Below, in pieces: positions 50,098 through 61,896 of a DNA stretch of 64,000 bases. Below the pieces are notes generated by a model that made no database searches, had not been told where the DNA came from, and saw only the letters and a list, made by a program, of their open reading frames with translations. Positions within the stretch are counted from its first letter, which is position 1; the number at the start of each line of letters is the position of its first letter. Origin of the DNA: Siphonodentalium dalli (lineage: Eukaryota > Mollusca > Scaphopoda > Gadilida > Siphonodentaliidae). The stretch is taken from NCBI GenBank assembly GCA_032622095.1, contig CP136069.1, positions 103,072,278 to 103,136,277 on the forward strand. The letters run 5' to 3'. The position numbers and the translations under genes were made by a program.

Positions 50098-50694
50098 TTA
50101 CGATTGGGTCCCGTGTTCACCCTTTTTAGTTGTAAGCGAATAGTCTCCATAGCTCCAAATCGTTCCGAATGTCCAAACTAATTCACTATCTAATTCTGAA
50201 ATAGGTTTAGTTGTGCTTACAATGTAATCCAAAACTAGTTGTTCATTGAACATCTTTTCAATCGTGAAAATAGGACAAGGTTCCCTCATAATAATGTAAC
50301 CATAAATTGATGTAACTTCTTCGAATTCCAAACTATAGTCATTAAAAACCGTGCTACGGTATTCAGCGAAGCGGGAAAAGTTATCACCGATAAGTACACG
50401 AATCTCATATATGTCTTTTTTAGTAATACCACTAAATATCCAACACTCAGAAAACAGTTGATCCAAAGTATCCAGTAAGATATCTGTTTCAAATTCTGAT
50501 CTCTCCATCAAAGCATTCAATCTCTTTCTACCATCATCAAAATTTCCTTCTAGAAGTTCCGTAATTATTAATTTACTCTCCCTTAAGAACCATGTATGTT
50601 GTAATTCTGTTTTCATGTCTCCATGTATCGTTGACGCGTTAACTAACTCCTTGTAAATTTTCTCAAGCATTTCTGTGGGTAATATTTCCTCCAT
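50098..50694 (-). CDS. F-box-like 198-residue protein of the palindromic element (intact copy)
   Basis: ATG at 50,694, stop at 50,098. The N-terminus MEEILPTEMLEKIYKEL fits the start of an F-box (LPxE-xLxxIxxxL), a domain that docks on SKP1 in ubiquitin ligases. The remainder is acidic and leucine-rich (for example KLIITELLEGNFDDG and ETDILLDTLDQLF), with no known domain that I can name. A TATA-like tatttataa with an adjacent CCAAT lies at 50,861-50,874, about 170 bp upstream, and AATAAA lies about 140 bp downstream. It is the only sizeable intact ORF in the element. The F-box call rests on a short motif and could be chance. Confidence 0.55.
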   Translation of the reverse strand: MEEILPTEMLEKIYKELVNASTIHGDMKTELQHTWFLRESKLIITELLEGNFDDGRKRLNALMERSEFETDILLDTLDQLFSECWIFSGITKKDIYEIRVLIGDNFSRFAEYRSTVFNDYSLEFEEVTSIYGYIIMREPCPIFTIEKMFNEQLVLDYIVSTTKPISELDSELVWTFGTIWSYGDYSLTTKKGEHGTQS

Positions 50695-52740
50695 AATTCC
50701 TAATTTACAAAACCATCTGTTTATTCGAGTAAATCCGCTAACTCACATGTCATTGGCCATGAGTTCCTCATATAATTAACACAATCGGTTGTTCGTACCC
50801 ATACCTAGTGAGCTTTTGATCTATAATAGCTATCGGTAAAGTATTTAGTTCTTATTATAATATTTATAACCAATCAAAATCCGTTGCTGAATTTAGCTAT
50901 ACGAGGACAAACGGAATGATAACATCCGTTCAACAACTTGGTATTCCAGTCATAGTCATAGTTCATTTCATATTATTACTCTAAAATCTCCATTACATGG
51001 AGAAAATAAAGAGCCCATCTGATGTAAACTAGTATATAAGTACTTAGTGATTTATTTTCATCAATTATATGTATTGTTACTCCTATAAATATAGTCTGTT
51101 ATACAGAGGATACATCGCCCACGTGACAGTATCGTGTCGCGAAAGGTCTATACAAGTATATAAATGCGCGTCAGGTTTATGTATATGTCCCTGTTTCTTA
51201 AAGCAAATCCAGTACATATACGTGCGTTAAGACACGTGCAATTGCCACTAGTAAATCACGTATAAAATCTCTTTACTGCATAGTTAAACTGTTGAGTTTT
51301 CACACGTATTCTATGTCGTTTTTTATGGACTATATACGTGGTATATGTCAGTATATACACGAATGTAATGTATAATCACGTATTAATTTCATATATTCTT
51401 CTCAAAACAACTCAGCACAACGCATCAATTCTGATGACTATGGCGGTTCAAACAGTGTACACTTTCAGTGTTGTTACAGTTTAATGCATACCATACTCAT
51501 TTATGCATAATAACGCGGGTCTACATCGTTGCTATATACCTATATACGTCCATATTTCTTAAAGTATAGTATCTATACGTACATCATGGCGTATATTAAA
51601 CCCCCTTTCACTGGTAAATCACGTATAAACGCTCTTTATTGTATAGTCAACTAACCATTTCGACATACACGCTGCTCTGTGGTGGTCTGTTGTGTCTTAC
51701 CATTATACCATTATATGTAGAAGGTAATGTGGTCAAATATGTATAAGTCTGATTTTGTGTCAATGTGCCTGTTATTAATCTCATCAATTGGGTCGTTTAT
51801 AAGTCGTCAAACATGATGATTTCTAATCATCTAATAGGTATTATAAAAAATGCCTACTTCACAAATATTTTGAGTGCATTTCAGTGTATGTTTCGTGCTC
51901 TGTAAAAACGTGATTTGACCGCTAGTGATGTAGTGAAATAACGTATTTTATAGTTGTCAAATACGTACTAAAAATATTGTCAATTTATGACTCATCTAAT
52001 GAATTTTCCACACCTAGTGTCTACAATATGTTTATATATTGTGACTCATTACTACGATTGCAGTATGTCCACGTATGTCAGATATTACATAACCTTGATA
52101 ACTATGTTTAGAAATACCTGGTATATGAGATCATATTGTAGCTTACAGAGACTGGAATGCGACTTGCATCTACCATCACGTGCGTTCGAATGAAGTTACA
52201 TGTACGATATGAGCCATTATATGTGTCGATGAGGTGTTATATCAGTATATTCATGCAATATTCGTAAATGACAGCAACATATCTTTTCCCTCCCATTATC
52301 AAGCGAGATTTTGTGGTTAGCTGACAAACATGGCATTTTCGAATATATATAGCCTATTGGACACTTACTTCAAATGCTAAAATTGCCTCTTCAAAATAGT
52401 TAAAAGTACACATTTTTATTTCGAATTTCATTGTTTACGGTTAATTTCCTGTTATGAAATTGGTCCTTTTATAAATGCTTAATACGCAGTTACAAAAAGC
52501 CCTAATTGACAAACATTTTAAGCGCTATTATGACTATATTTGACGAATAAAAAAAACGCCATTTGACGTAGTACAACAACGTGAAATGACTACTTTTTTA
52601 AACGCGAATTTGAAACAAAACTAATATACAAAAGAATTTTAAATTAAAATAATAAGTTTGGTTGATGTATAGTTTGGTTGACAGCATTTTCACACACAGA
52701 AGCGTTATGATACAGTTTCACCACTCACACAGAAGCGATC
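50695..52740. other. Left arm, inner noncoding part with diverged repeats
   Basis: Contains two related sites 'taaatcacgtataaa' followed by 'ctcttta' (near 51,255 and 51,615). These sit in longer diverged units that also share 'tttcttaaag'. No protein is supported. Confidence 0.5.
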
Positions 52741-52877
52741 TTATACGGTGTAGCGGTATGTTACAGAGTTATCGTTCTTTTCGAGGCTAAAAAAAGCGCA
52801 GGCCGGCCCCCTCCCTCTCCCCCGTTTTAAAAGGGGCGGTGTTAAGGGGAGCGATCGAGCGTCACGAAAAAATGTCA
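52741..52877. promoter_or_regulatory. GC-rich inner edge of the left arm
   Basis: An abrupt GC-rich island in AT-rich arms, with ggggcggtg (GC-box-like), gcgatcgagcgtcacg and a C-rich run. The mirrored copy is 54,565-54,701. It could hold divergent promoters or an origin. Function inferred from composition only. Confidence 0.4.
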
Positions 52878-54564
52878 TAGAAGAAAAGTATAAGGCAGAG
52901 GAAATGGATGGGGGAAACGACACAGTATGAGGGGTAATGGGGTGTGGGAAATGGGGATGTGATGATATGACCGTGTATTAATTGGAGATGATAATGGATT
53001 AGGTAGTGTACACTGTTCATGGTTTTTAATATATGAATTAACATATAGTGAAGAGCTTAGGAGGCTAGGAAAAGCCACTCAATATAGGTTTATACATGTA
53101 GATGGTGCAAAAAGGGGGAGGAGATGGGGAGAGCGAGAGGCAAGAAATTGGGGGGAAGGGTATAATTTGGAGAAAACATTGAGGTGTAAGCCTTACTTTC
53201 CTAGGAAAACATTGGGATTGTTGTGGGTAGAACAGAGGTAAAATAAGAGTTGTATAAAATGGAAAAGGGAGACATGAAAAGAATGAAAGGTGCTTATGGG
53301 AAAAAGGGTAAAGGGGCAGTGGGAGAGTGTACAGCGGTGTATAGCGAAGAGTATAGGAGGCTAAGAAAAGCCACTCAATATAGGTTTATACATGTAGATG
53401 GTGCAAAAAGGGGAAGGAAATGGGGAGAGCGAGAGGCAAGAAATTGGGGCAGAAGGGTATAATTTGGAGAAAACATTGAGGTGTAAGCCTTACTTTCCTA
53501 GGAAAACATTGGGATTGTTGTGGGTAGAACAGAGGTAAAATAAGAGTTGTATAAAATGGAAAAGGGAGACATGAAAAGAATGAAAGGTGCTTATGTGAAA
53601 AGGGTAAAGGGGCAGTGGGAGAGTGTATAGAGGTGTATAGCGAAGAGTATAGGAGGCTAAGAAAAGCCACTCAACAGAGGTTTATACATGTGTAAAAAGG
53701 GGAAGGCGATGGGGAGAGTGAGATGCAAGTAAATGGGAGCAGAAGGGTTTAATTTGGAGAAAACATTGAGTAGTAAGCATTACTTTCCTAGGAAAACATT
53801 GGGATTGTTGTGGGAAGAACAAAGTGTTTAGAGGTACAAAAGGGGAAGGTAAAAAAGAATGAAAGGTGGTTATGTGGAGAAAGGTAAATGGGGTATAGGG
53901 TAAAATAAATAGAGGTGTATAGCAGAGAGCTGGGGTGGGGAACATGTACATAATTAAAGTAGATGAGATAAGAATAATCATTGAGTATATACCTAAATCA
54001 TATGAAATGTGGGGGTTTTGCGTTGGAAGGAGAGGGGTAACCATGATTGCAGACAGTAATTAGGGGGTAAGAGCCGGCAATGGGGCTTAAATGGTATAGA
54101 AAATAAAATGGCACCAGGTAGAGGAAAGCAGAGGGAGTGAGAGAAGAGGGCCATAGGGGTAAAAGTATAACTAAATCATATGAACTGGGGTGGAGAGGAG
54201 AAGAGATGGGTAAAAGGGGACATATATACATATATATAATTTAGGTGTAAGCAGTTGGTCGAAAACATAGGGGATGTAACGCGACAAAAGAGTAAACATA
54301 AAGCAGAGAATGAATGGAAAGTATTACGTATATGTGTATGAACTTGGGGGTTTGTGTATTAAGGATACAGTAGTAAAAAGGAGAACACATGCAAAATGGT
54401 GTAAACTTATAGGAAATGACAGGGACATAGGGCAAAGAACATGAATGATGCACAAAGTAGCATAAAGATGATGGCTAAGAAGTTCGGAAGAGAGGGGGTT
54501 ATATTGGGTAAGGGTAAAAGTAGAATTGTGGTAAATATGTAGAAGGGTTATGTGTAAAATAGGG
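52878..54564 (+). other. Unique purine-rich centre of the palindromic element (1,687 bp)
   Basis: Plus strand is strongly G+A-rich and C-poor throughout. It contains three copies of an about 296-bp repeat starting near 53,047, 53,343 and 53,639 ('ggaggcta.gaaaagccactca'). Three open strips without ATG starts lie on the plus strand: 52,966-53,241 (91 codons, ending ...LGLLWVEQR), 53,923-54,063 and 54,280-54,444. The C/T-rich complement also gives open frames, so coding is not established. They may be short exons or decayed genes. Confidence 0.6.
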
Positions 54565-56571
54565 TGACATTTTTTCGTGACGCTCGATCGCTCCCCTTAA
54601 CACCGCCCCTTTTAAAACGGGGGAGAGGGAGGGGGCCGGCCTGCGCTTTTTTTAGCCTCGAAAAGAACGATAACTCTGTAACATACCGCTACACCGTATA
54701 AGATCGCTTCTGTGTGAGTGGTGAAACTGTATCATAACGCTTCTGTGTGTGAAAATGCTGTCAACCAAACTATACATCAACCAAACTTATTATTTTAATT
54801 TAAAATTCTTTTGTATATTAGTTTTGTTTCAAATTCGCGTTTAAAAAGTAGTCATTTCACGTTGTTGTACTACGTCAAATGGCGTTTTTTTTATTCGTCA
54901 AATATAGTCATAATAGCGCTTAAAATGTTTGTCAATTAGGGCTTTTTGTAACTGCGTATTAAGCATTTATAAAAGGACCAATTTCATAACAGGAAATTAA
55001 CCGTAAACAATGAAATTCGAAATAAAAATGTGTACTTTTAACTATTTTGAAGAGGCAATTTTAGCATTTGAAGTAAGTGTCCAATAGGCTATATATATTC
55101 GAAAATGCCATGTTTGTCAGCTAACCACAAAATCTCGCTTGATAATGGGAGGGAAAAGATATGTTGCTGTCATTTACGAATATTGCATGAATATACTGAT
55201 ATAACACCTCATCGACACATATAATGGCTCATATCGTACATGTAACTTCATTCGAACGCACGTGATGGTAGATGCAAGTCGCATTCCAGTCTCTGTAAGC
55301 TACAATATGATCTCATATACCAGGTATTTCTAAACATAGTTATCAAGGTTATGTAATATCTGACATACGTGGACATACTGCAATCGTAGTAATGAGTCAC
55401 AATATATAAACATATTGTAGACACTAGGTGTGGAAAATTCATTAGATGAGTCATAAATTGACAATATTTTTAGTACGTATTTGACAACTATAAAATACGT
55501 TATTTCACTACATCACTAGCGGTCAAATCACGTTTTTACAGAGCACGAAACATACACTGAAATGCACTCAAAATATTTGTGAAGTAGGCATTTTTTATAA
55601 TACCTATTAGATGATTAGAAATCATCATGTTTGACGACTTATAAACGACCCAATTGATGAGATTAATAACAGGCACATTGACACAAAATCAGACTTATAC
55701 ATATTTGACCACATTACCTTCTACATATAATGGTATAATGGTAAGACACAACAGACCACCACAGAGCAGCGTGTATGTCGAAATGGTTAGTTGACTATAC
55801 AATAAAGAGCGTTTATACGTGATTTACCAGTGAAAGGGGGTTTAATATACGCCATGATGTACGTATAGATACTATACTTTAAGAAATATGGACGTATATA
55901 GGTATATAGCAACGATGTAGACCCGCGTTATTATGCATAAATGAGTATGGTATGCATTAAACTGTAACAACACTGAAAGTGTACACTGTTTGAACCGCCA
56001 TAGACATCAGAATTGATGCGTTGTGCTGAGTTGTTTTGAGAAGAATATATGAAATTAATACGTGATTATACATTACATTCGTGTATATACTGACATATAC
56101 CACGTATATAGTCCATAAAAAACGACATAGAATACGTGTGAAAACTCAACAGTTTAACTATGCAGTAAAGAGATTTTATACGTGATTTACTAGTGGCAAT
56201 TGCACGTGTCTTAACGCACGTATATGTACTGGATTTGCTTTAAGAAACAGGGACATATACATAAACCTGACGCGCATTTATATACTTGTATAGACCTTTC
56301 GCGACACGATACTGTCACGTGGGCGATGTATCCTCTGTATAACAGACTATATTTATAGGAGTAACAATACATATAATTGATGAAAATAAATCACTAAGTA
56401 CTTATATACTAGTTTACATCAGATGGGCTCTTTATTTTCTCCATGTAATGGAGATTTTAGAGTAATAATATGAAATGAACTATGACTATGACTGGAATAC
56501 CAAGTTGTTGAACGGATGTTATCATTCCGTTTGTCCTCGTATAGCTAAATTCAGCAACGGATTTTGATTGG

Positions 56572-56580
56572 TTATAAATA
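56572..56580 (+). promoter_or_regulatory. TATA-like box upstream of the F-box-like ORF (right arm)
   Basis: ttataaata lies just downstream of gattgg (reverse CCAAT), 167 bp before the ATG at 56,747. The mirrored left-arm copy is conserved. Confidence 0.4.
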
Positions 56581-56746
56581 TTATAATAAGAACTAAATAC
56601 TTTACCGATAGCTATTATAGATCAAAAGCTCACTAGGTATGGGTACGAACAACCGATTGTGTTAATTATATGAGGAACTCATGGCCAATGACATGTGAGT
56701 TAGCGGATTTACTCGAATAAACAGATGGTTTTGTAAATTAGGAATT

Positions 56747-57342
56747 ATGGAGGAAATATTACCCACAGAAATGCTTGAGAAAATTTACAAGGAGTTAGTT
56801 AACGCGTCAACGATACATGGAGACATGAAAACAGAATTACAACATACATGGTTCTTAAGGGAGAGTAAATTAATAATTACGGAACTTCTAGAAGGAAATT
56901 TTGATGATGGTAGAAAGAGATTGAATGCTTTGATGGAGAGATCAGAATTTGAAACAGATATCTTACTGGATACTTTGGATCAACTGTTTTCTGAGTGTTG
57001 GATATTTAGTGGTATTACTAAAAAAGACATATATGAGATTCGTGTACTTATCGGTGATAACTTTTCAGCTTCGCTGAATACCGTAGCATGGTTTTTAATG
57101 ACTATAGTTTGGAATTCGAAGAAGTTACATCAATTTATGGTTACATTATTATGAGGGAACCTTGTCCTATTTTCACGATTGAAAAGATGTTCAATGAACA
57201 ACTAGTTTTGGATTACATTGTAAGCACAACTAAACCTATTTCAGAATTAGATAGTGAATTAGTTTGGACATTCGGAACGATTTGGAGCTATGGAGACTAT
57301 TCGCTTACAACTAAAAAGGGTGAACACGGGACCCAATCGTAA
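56747..57342 (+). pseudogene. F-box-like ORF, frameshifted right-arm copy
   Basis: Same gene as 50,098-50,694 read outward on the plus strand. Near 57,066 it reads ttttcagcttcg where the left arm has ttttcccgcttcg. This one-base loss truncates the protein after about 135 residues; the remaining C-terminal part stays open in the next frame (57,088-57,342). Otherwise the two are nearly identical. Either arm could hold the derived state, but the longer uninterrupted frame suggests this one is damaged. Confidence 0.6.
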
Positions 57343-57480
57343 TAACAAAAATATACAGACAGAGGTGTCAAGTACCGGTGTTTGATGAACATAACTAAAC
57401 TCCAAATATGCTACACGTAATAAGTTGATAAAACTCATGGTTGGTGTGTTTAAGCTTGTATAGCGTTATTCCTTTTAAAT

Positions 57481-57486
57481 AATAAA
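57481..57486 (+). terminator. Poly(A) signal AATAAA
   Basis: Lies 139 bp after the stop of the F-box-like ORF in the right arm. Conserved in mirror at 49,954-49,959. Confidence 0.4.
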
Positions 57487-58579
57487 GTGCAATTTACCTC
57501 ATTTCCTATAACCGATTTAGTCATAAATGTATCCCATATGCTAAAATTAACTTACCATCGGGAATATTGGCCTTCGGTGATTTCACCACCCACTAGTTCT
57601 TTGTTTTATATGAAACACAGTGGTGCATATGACCATGCCCAACAAAGATATATTCAATAATGGCTGCCGATTAAAAATCCTTGAAATATACCTTTGATAC
57701 ATCAGGGTGCTTCTTTACCTCAATGTGTCTAGTCAATTACGAAAACAGTGTGTATCGTCCCCACTAGCTTTCTCTGTGCAGATGGTTATGATTGGCATTC
57801 CGATAAATTACATCGGAATGGTTTGGATTCGTACCCATATGCCAATTCAAAACTCATTAAGAGCGCGCTGATGAAGGTGTATAACTTTAATACTTCATGT
57901 CTATAGGCTAGTAACGGGAACCCATTGCGACCAGTGCATGTATATCGTATATATATATTGATGTAGGCAGTGGGTCTACGTAGCTCTCTAGATTTCTCTA
58001 CCATTACCATAGCTATCATATACACACGCGTTCGAGTATGAACGATGGTCGGTTAGAACCTATGACCTAAAAAGGGCCTGGGGACCGATCATATTCAAGT
58101 TACATATAATTTACATTTGAAGCATAGTTTTAATGGGGTTATAACTTGAACGGTAAGTGGCCATATATAGCTAATACGACTGACTTAGACCATATTTTGA
58201 CATTCTAAATGATACAAATGCTTACATATTAGTATATGTGAAGAGTGAGTACGCATTTTGTCAGTGACATAAACTGGTATATTGATATAAAATAACAACC
58301 ATTTCTAAGCTAAATAACACTGTATATAATATGCAGAGAATTGAGTTACCTGCTCATGTAATTCACATGAAACGTGATGTGCATCAATGGGGTACAATAT
58401 TATGCTATAGGTACCATTTCTAAAGTATACAACCATAACTCATTACTAGAAGACCTTAATCCCGAGTAATTGTGTTGTGTGTAACAGCGGGACTCAGTAA
58501 TGGGTGTTCGTTGCTTTTGGATTAGTTTGCTTCGGTGACCATGTTGAACCCTATGCGTAATGTATTGTCTGATTATAGA

Positions 58580-60420
58580 CACAAATGACGTGTACCTTTA
58601 AGGTATGTGACCCCGCGGGTATAATACTATGCTATTGGAACCATTTCTGAAGTAAATAAGTTTACTACGGTGGACATGTTTAACCCTACGTGTAATGTAT
58701 TGTCTGATTATAGACAAAAGTGACGTGTACCTTTAAGGTATGTGATACCACCGGTACAATACTATGTTATTGGAACCATTTCTGAAGTAAATAAGCTTAC
58801 TACGGTGGACATGTTGAACCCTATATGTGTAATGTTTTGTGTGATTATAGACAAAAGTGACGTGTACCTTTAAGGTGTGTGATCAAAATACGGTCAATTG
58901 TATGAACAATTTCTGAAGTAATGACACATCAATGCCTTCATTTCCTACAATGTTGTCTCGTGCATCGAATGCACATGCATATGTATCTTGAAAGCCAATA
59001 TGTTATAATGTTGTTGTCTAACACACACTGGGTAATTTTATATGAATGAAAGCATGTAGATTGCAAAAATCTTTATTAAAACTATGGACGTTTTTGAAAA
59101 TAAAGAGCGTTTTTTATTTATGGATACGATGAATTATGTTTAAATGCTTAATTTTAAATATAAATTTAGTAAACGATGGACATTAAGACAAATTTTGAAA
59201 ATAAAGAGTGTGTTTTATTTACGGATAGACGGAATTAGGTTTAAATGCTTGATTTTAAATGTAAATTTAGTACAATTAAGACAATTTTGAAAATAAAGAG
59301 CGTTTTATTGATAGATACACTGAGTTATGTTTAAATGCCTAAGTGACGTGTTCCTTTAAGGTATGTGACCACGGGTGCATAGTATGCTATATGAACCATT
59401 TCTGAAGTAAATAAGCTTACTACGATGGACATGTTTAACCCTACGTGTAATGTATTGTCTGTTTATAGACAAAGTGACGTGTACCTTTAATGTATGTGAT
59501 CAAAATACGGTCAATTGTATGAACAATTTCTGAAGTAGTGACACATCAATACCTTCATTTCCTACAATGTTTCCTCGTGCATCGAATGTACATGCATATG
59601 TAACTTGAAAGCCAATATGTTATAATGTTGTTGTCTAACACACACTGGGTAATTTTATATGAATTAAAGCATGTAGATTGCAAAATCTTTGTTAAAACTA
59701 TGGACGTTTTTGAAAATAAAGAGCGTTTTATTGATAGATACGATGAATTATGTTTAAATGCTTAATTTTAAATATAAATTTAGTATACGATGGACATTAA
59801 GACAAATTTTGAAAATAAAGAGCGTTTTTTATTTACGGATAGACGGAATTAGGTTTAAATGCTTAATTTTAAATATAAATTTAGTAAACGATGGACATTA
59901 AGACAAATTTTGAAAATAAAGAGCGTTTTTTATTTACGGATAGACGGAACTAGGTTTAAATGCTTGATTTTAAATGTAAATTTAGTACAATTCAGACAAA
60001 TTTGAAAATAAAGAGCGTTTTATTGATAGATACACTGAGTTAGGTTTAAATGCTTAAGTGACGTGTTCATTTAATGTACGTGACCACGGGTACAATAGTA
60101 TGCTATATGAACCATTTCTGAAGTAATGACACCTTATTATTATCACTAACACTGTGCCAATGCATTATATTATGTATGTCTGTCTCCCATAAATGTACAG
60201 GCTAATATGACCTATAAATTGAAGGTAAGTGGCCAGTCTGTTACAATGTTGTTGTCGTTTAAGATACATTTCGTAAATTTTATATGAATGAAAGCATGTA
60301 GATTGCATAAATCTTTGTTAAAACTAGGTACATTCAAACTATTTGGAAAATAAAGAGCGTTTTTATTGATGTATACGCGGAATTAGGTTTAAATGCACAA
60401 ATGACGTGTACCTTTAAGGT
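58580..60420. repeat. Iterated regulatory-looking block, right arm
   Basis: Mirror of 47,020-48,860, with 'aataaagagcgttttatt' sites and 'tgacgtgtacctttaaggta' sites in matching order. Confidence 0.8.
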
Positions 60421-60993
60421 ATGTGACCAAAATGCGGTGATTTGTATGCTATTTGAACCATATCTGAAGTAGTGACACACTAGAAAACCTTAATTTCTAC
60501 AGAAACATTAATTTTGTTTATCTCTCAGTCTCCACAGATGCAGAAGCCATTAGGAGCATGCATTTGAATGAAAGACCTATCGTGGCATTAAATAACTTAA
60601 ACATGTGTTTAATTACGAAGCTTCGAGATATTGTGTGTAGGATTTACTTTATTTGAAATGTTCAAATATCTATTGGCAAGGCGTTGATTGATTCCTAATA
60701 GTTCGATTACAGATATTAAAGGGGTATTTAGAGAAAAAGCTTAACTAATGTTAGTGATGATTTAATCAATTGTACCATAACAGTTGACCATTAGGAGGGA
60801 TACATAATGGGGAGTCAGTATGTATTCAGGGTTCATTCCGCTAGCGGTATAACTTTTGTGAGAGTTAAATTGCATGGGTTATGCTCTGTAAGCATATGTT
60901 GGCTGCTTGGAGTTAGATGTGTATTTAATACCTAGATGGTCTCCCACGTGCTGAGAACTTTGTAGATTATTTTAATTTTATTAATTGTTTCAG

Positions 60994-61281
60994 AGGCAGC
61001 TAGAAAGGCATTTTATTTTTCCTAACCAATATGTGCAAATTCACCCTGAATGTTTTTTTATTCAAATTAGTGCAGGCTTAAATGTTTTATCACCTAGTGG
61101 TATGCATAATCTCATTAATCTGTTTCACCGCTTTATCCCCGTCGGTATGGATTTATTCAAAGGCTTAAATGTTTTATCACCTAGTGGTATAATGCATAAT
61201 CTCATTAATCTGTTTCACCGCTTTATCCCCGTCGGTATGGAGAATGTTCCAGAATGGTTATATGTTGTGTTATTAGCTTGA
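60994..61281 (+). CDS. Exon-like open frame with two internal 25-residue repeats (right arm)
   Basis: Mirror of 46,159-46,446: acceptor TTTCAG at 60,988-60,993, open to TGA at 61,279. It has a Val where the left copy has Ile, and no disabling differences. Conservation here is expected simply from arm identity, so it does not prove function. Confidence 0.3.
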   Translation, partial: RQLERHFIFPNQYVQIHPECFFIQISAGLNVLSPSGMHNLINLFHRFIPVGMDLFKGLNVLSPSGIMHNLINLFHRFIPVGMENVPEWLYVVLLA

Positions 61282-61518
61282 GAGCTCTGTGCCCTGCAGT
61301 AGGTGCATTGTGTTCCCCCGTGCTTAGAAGTTAATTAACAGACAAAGGTGCGTCTGCCTTCAGCCTTGTTAGTTTAAATGGCCATATGCGAGTATGAAGT
61401 GTCTTACACGAATACATTATGGATTTACTAGAATGTTGTAGAAGACAAAAATAAATGATTTTAACTGCCTATATTCTATGCGTGGAGAACGGTAAATAGA
61501 TAGATGCTATGATACCCA

Positions 61519-61758
61519 ATGTGTGTACCGTGTGAAATTAACATTGGGACTTTACAGTTATATAATTTTAAAGAGGCTGTAGACAAATATGAATTTTATT
61601 ACACGAATACATTATGGATTTTACTAGAAAAAAAATGTTCCAGATTGTTCCAGAACAATAAAAATGTTCCAGAACAAAAAAAATGTTCCAGAATTTTCCA
61701 GAACAATAAAAATGTTCCAGAAATTACGTGGGAAGGAGGAGCGATATATAATAATTAA
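61519..61758 (+). CDS. Small 79-residue repeat-containing ORF (right arm)
   Basis: Mirror of 45,682-45,921, one residue different. Tandem KKCSR(L/I)FQNNKNVPE peptide. Function unknown. Confidence 0.25.
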   Translation: MCVPCEINIGTLQLYNFKEAVDKYEFYYTNTLWILLEKKCSRLFQNNKNVPEQKKCSRIFQNNKNVPEITWEGGAIYNN

Positions 61759-61896
61759 AGGGGGCGTTACCATACCATGGGGCCATATATACACATACAA
61801 AGCATAGGAAAGGGGGCGTTGACATACTATGGAGCCATAGTCCTAAAGGAAAAGGGGTCCCACACATACATGACCCACAGTCACAATCATGCTGCT

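Larger units (their letters stand above)
45544..61896. mobile_element. Giant palindromic mobile element, 16,353 bp
   Basis: Left arm 45,544-52,877 and right arm 54,565-61,896 are inverted copies (7,334 and 7,332 bp) that looked over 99 percent identical in spot comparison. They flank a 1,687-bp unique centre. Termini are AGCAGCGTGATTGTGACT on the left and its near-complement on the right (one mismatch), bordered by a 6-bp duplication GGGAAC inside a Hel-A repeat. Length, 6-bp duplication and 5'-AG...CT-3' ends resemble Maverick/Polinton elements. However, none of their genes (PolB, integrase, ATPase, protease, capsid) is visible, and such long arms are unusual. It may be a non-autonomous derivative, a different integrase-dependent element, or a linear replicon with greatly expanded terminal repeats. 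Confidence 0.9.
54565..61896. repeat. Right arm of the palindromic element
   Basis: Inverted copy of 45,544-52,877. Features mirror the left arm: GC-rich edge (54,565-54,701), F-box-like ORF (56,747-57,342, broken), iterated AATAAA/TTTATT block (about 58,580-60,420), repeat-bearing exon-like frame (60,994-61,281) and terminal small ORF (61,519-61,758). Confidence 0.95.

Noticed and set aside
53386-54453. Minus-strand frames in the palindrome centre (e.g. 53,682-54,044)
   Set aside because: Stop-poor because that strand is C/T-rich; peptides are low-complexity Pro/Ser/Leu/Phe with no consistent frame across the 296-bp repeats.
45544-61896. Herpesvirus-type or other complete viral genome in the palindrome
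   Set aside because: Long inverted arms are suggestive, but no capsid, polymerase, terminase or other viral core gene could be recognised on either strand.
45544-61896. CRISPR-like array in the iterated arm block
   Set aside because: Repeats are irregular, of variable length and spacing, in eukaryotic DNA with no Cas-like gene; the periodicity does not fit.
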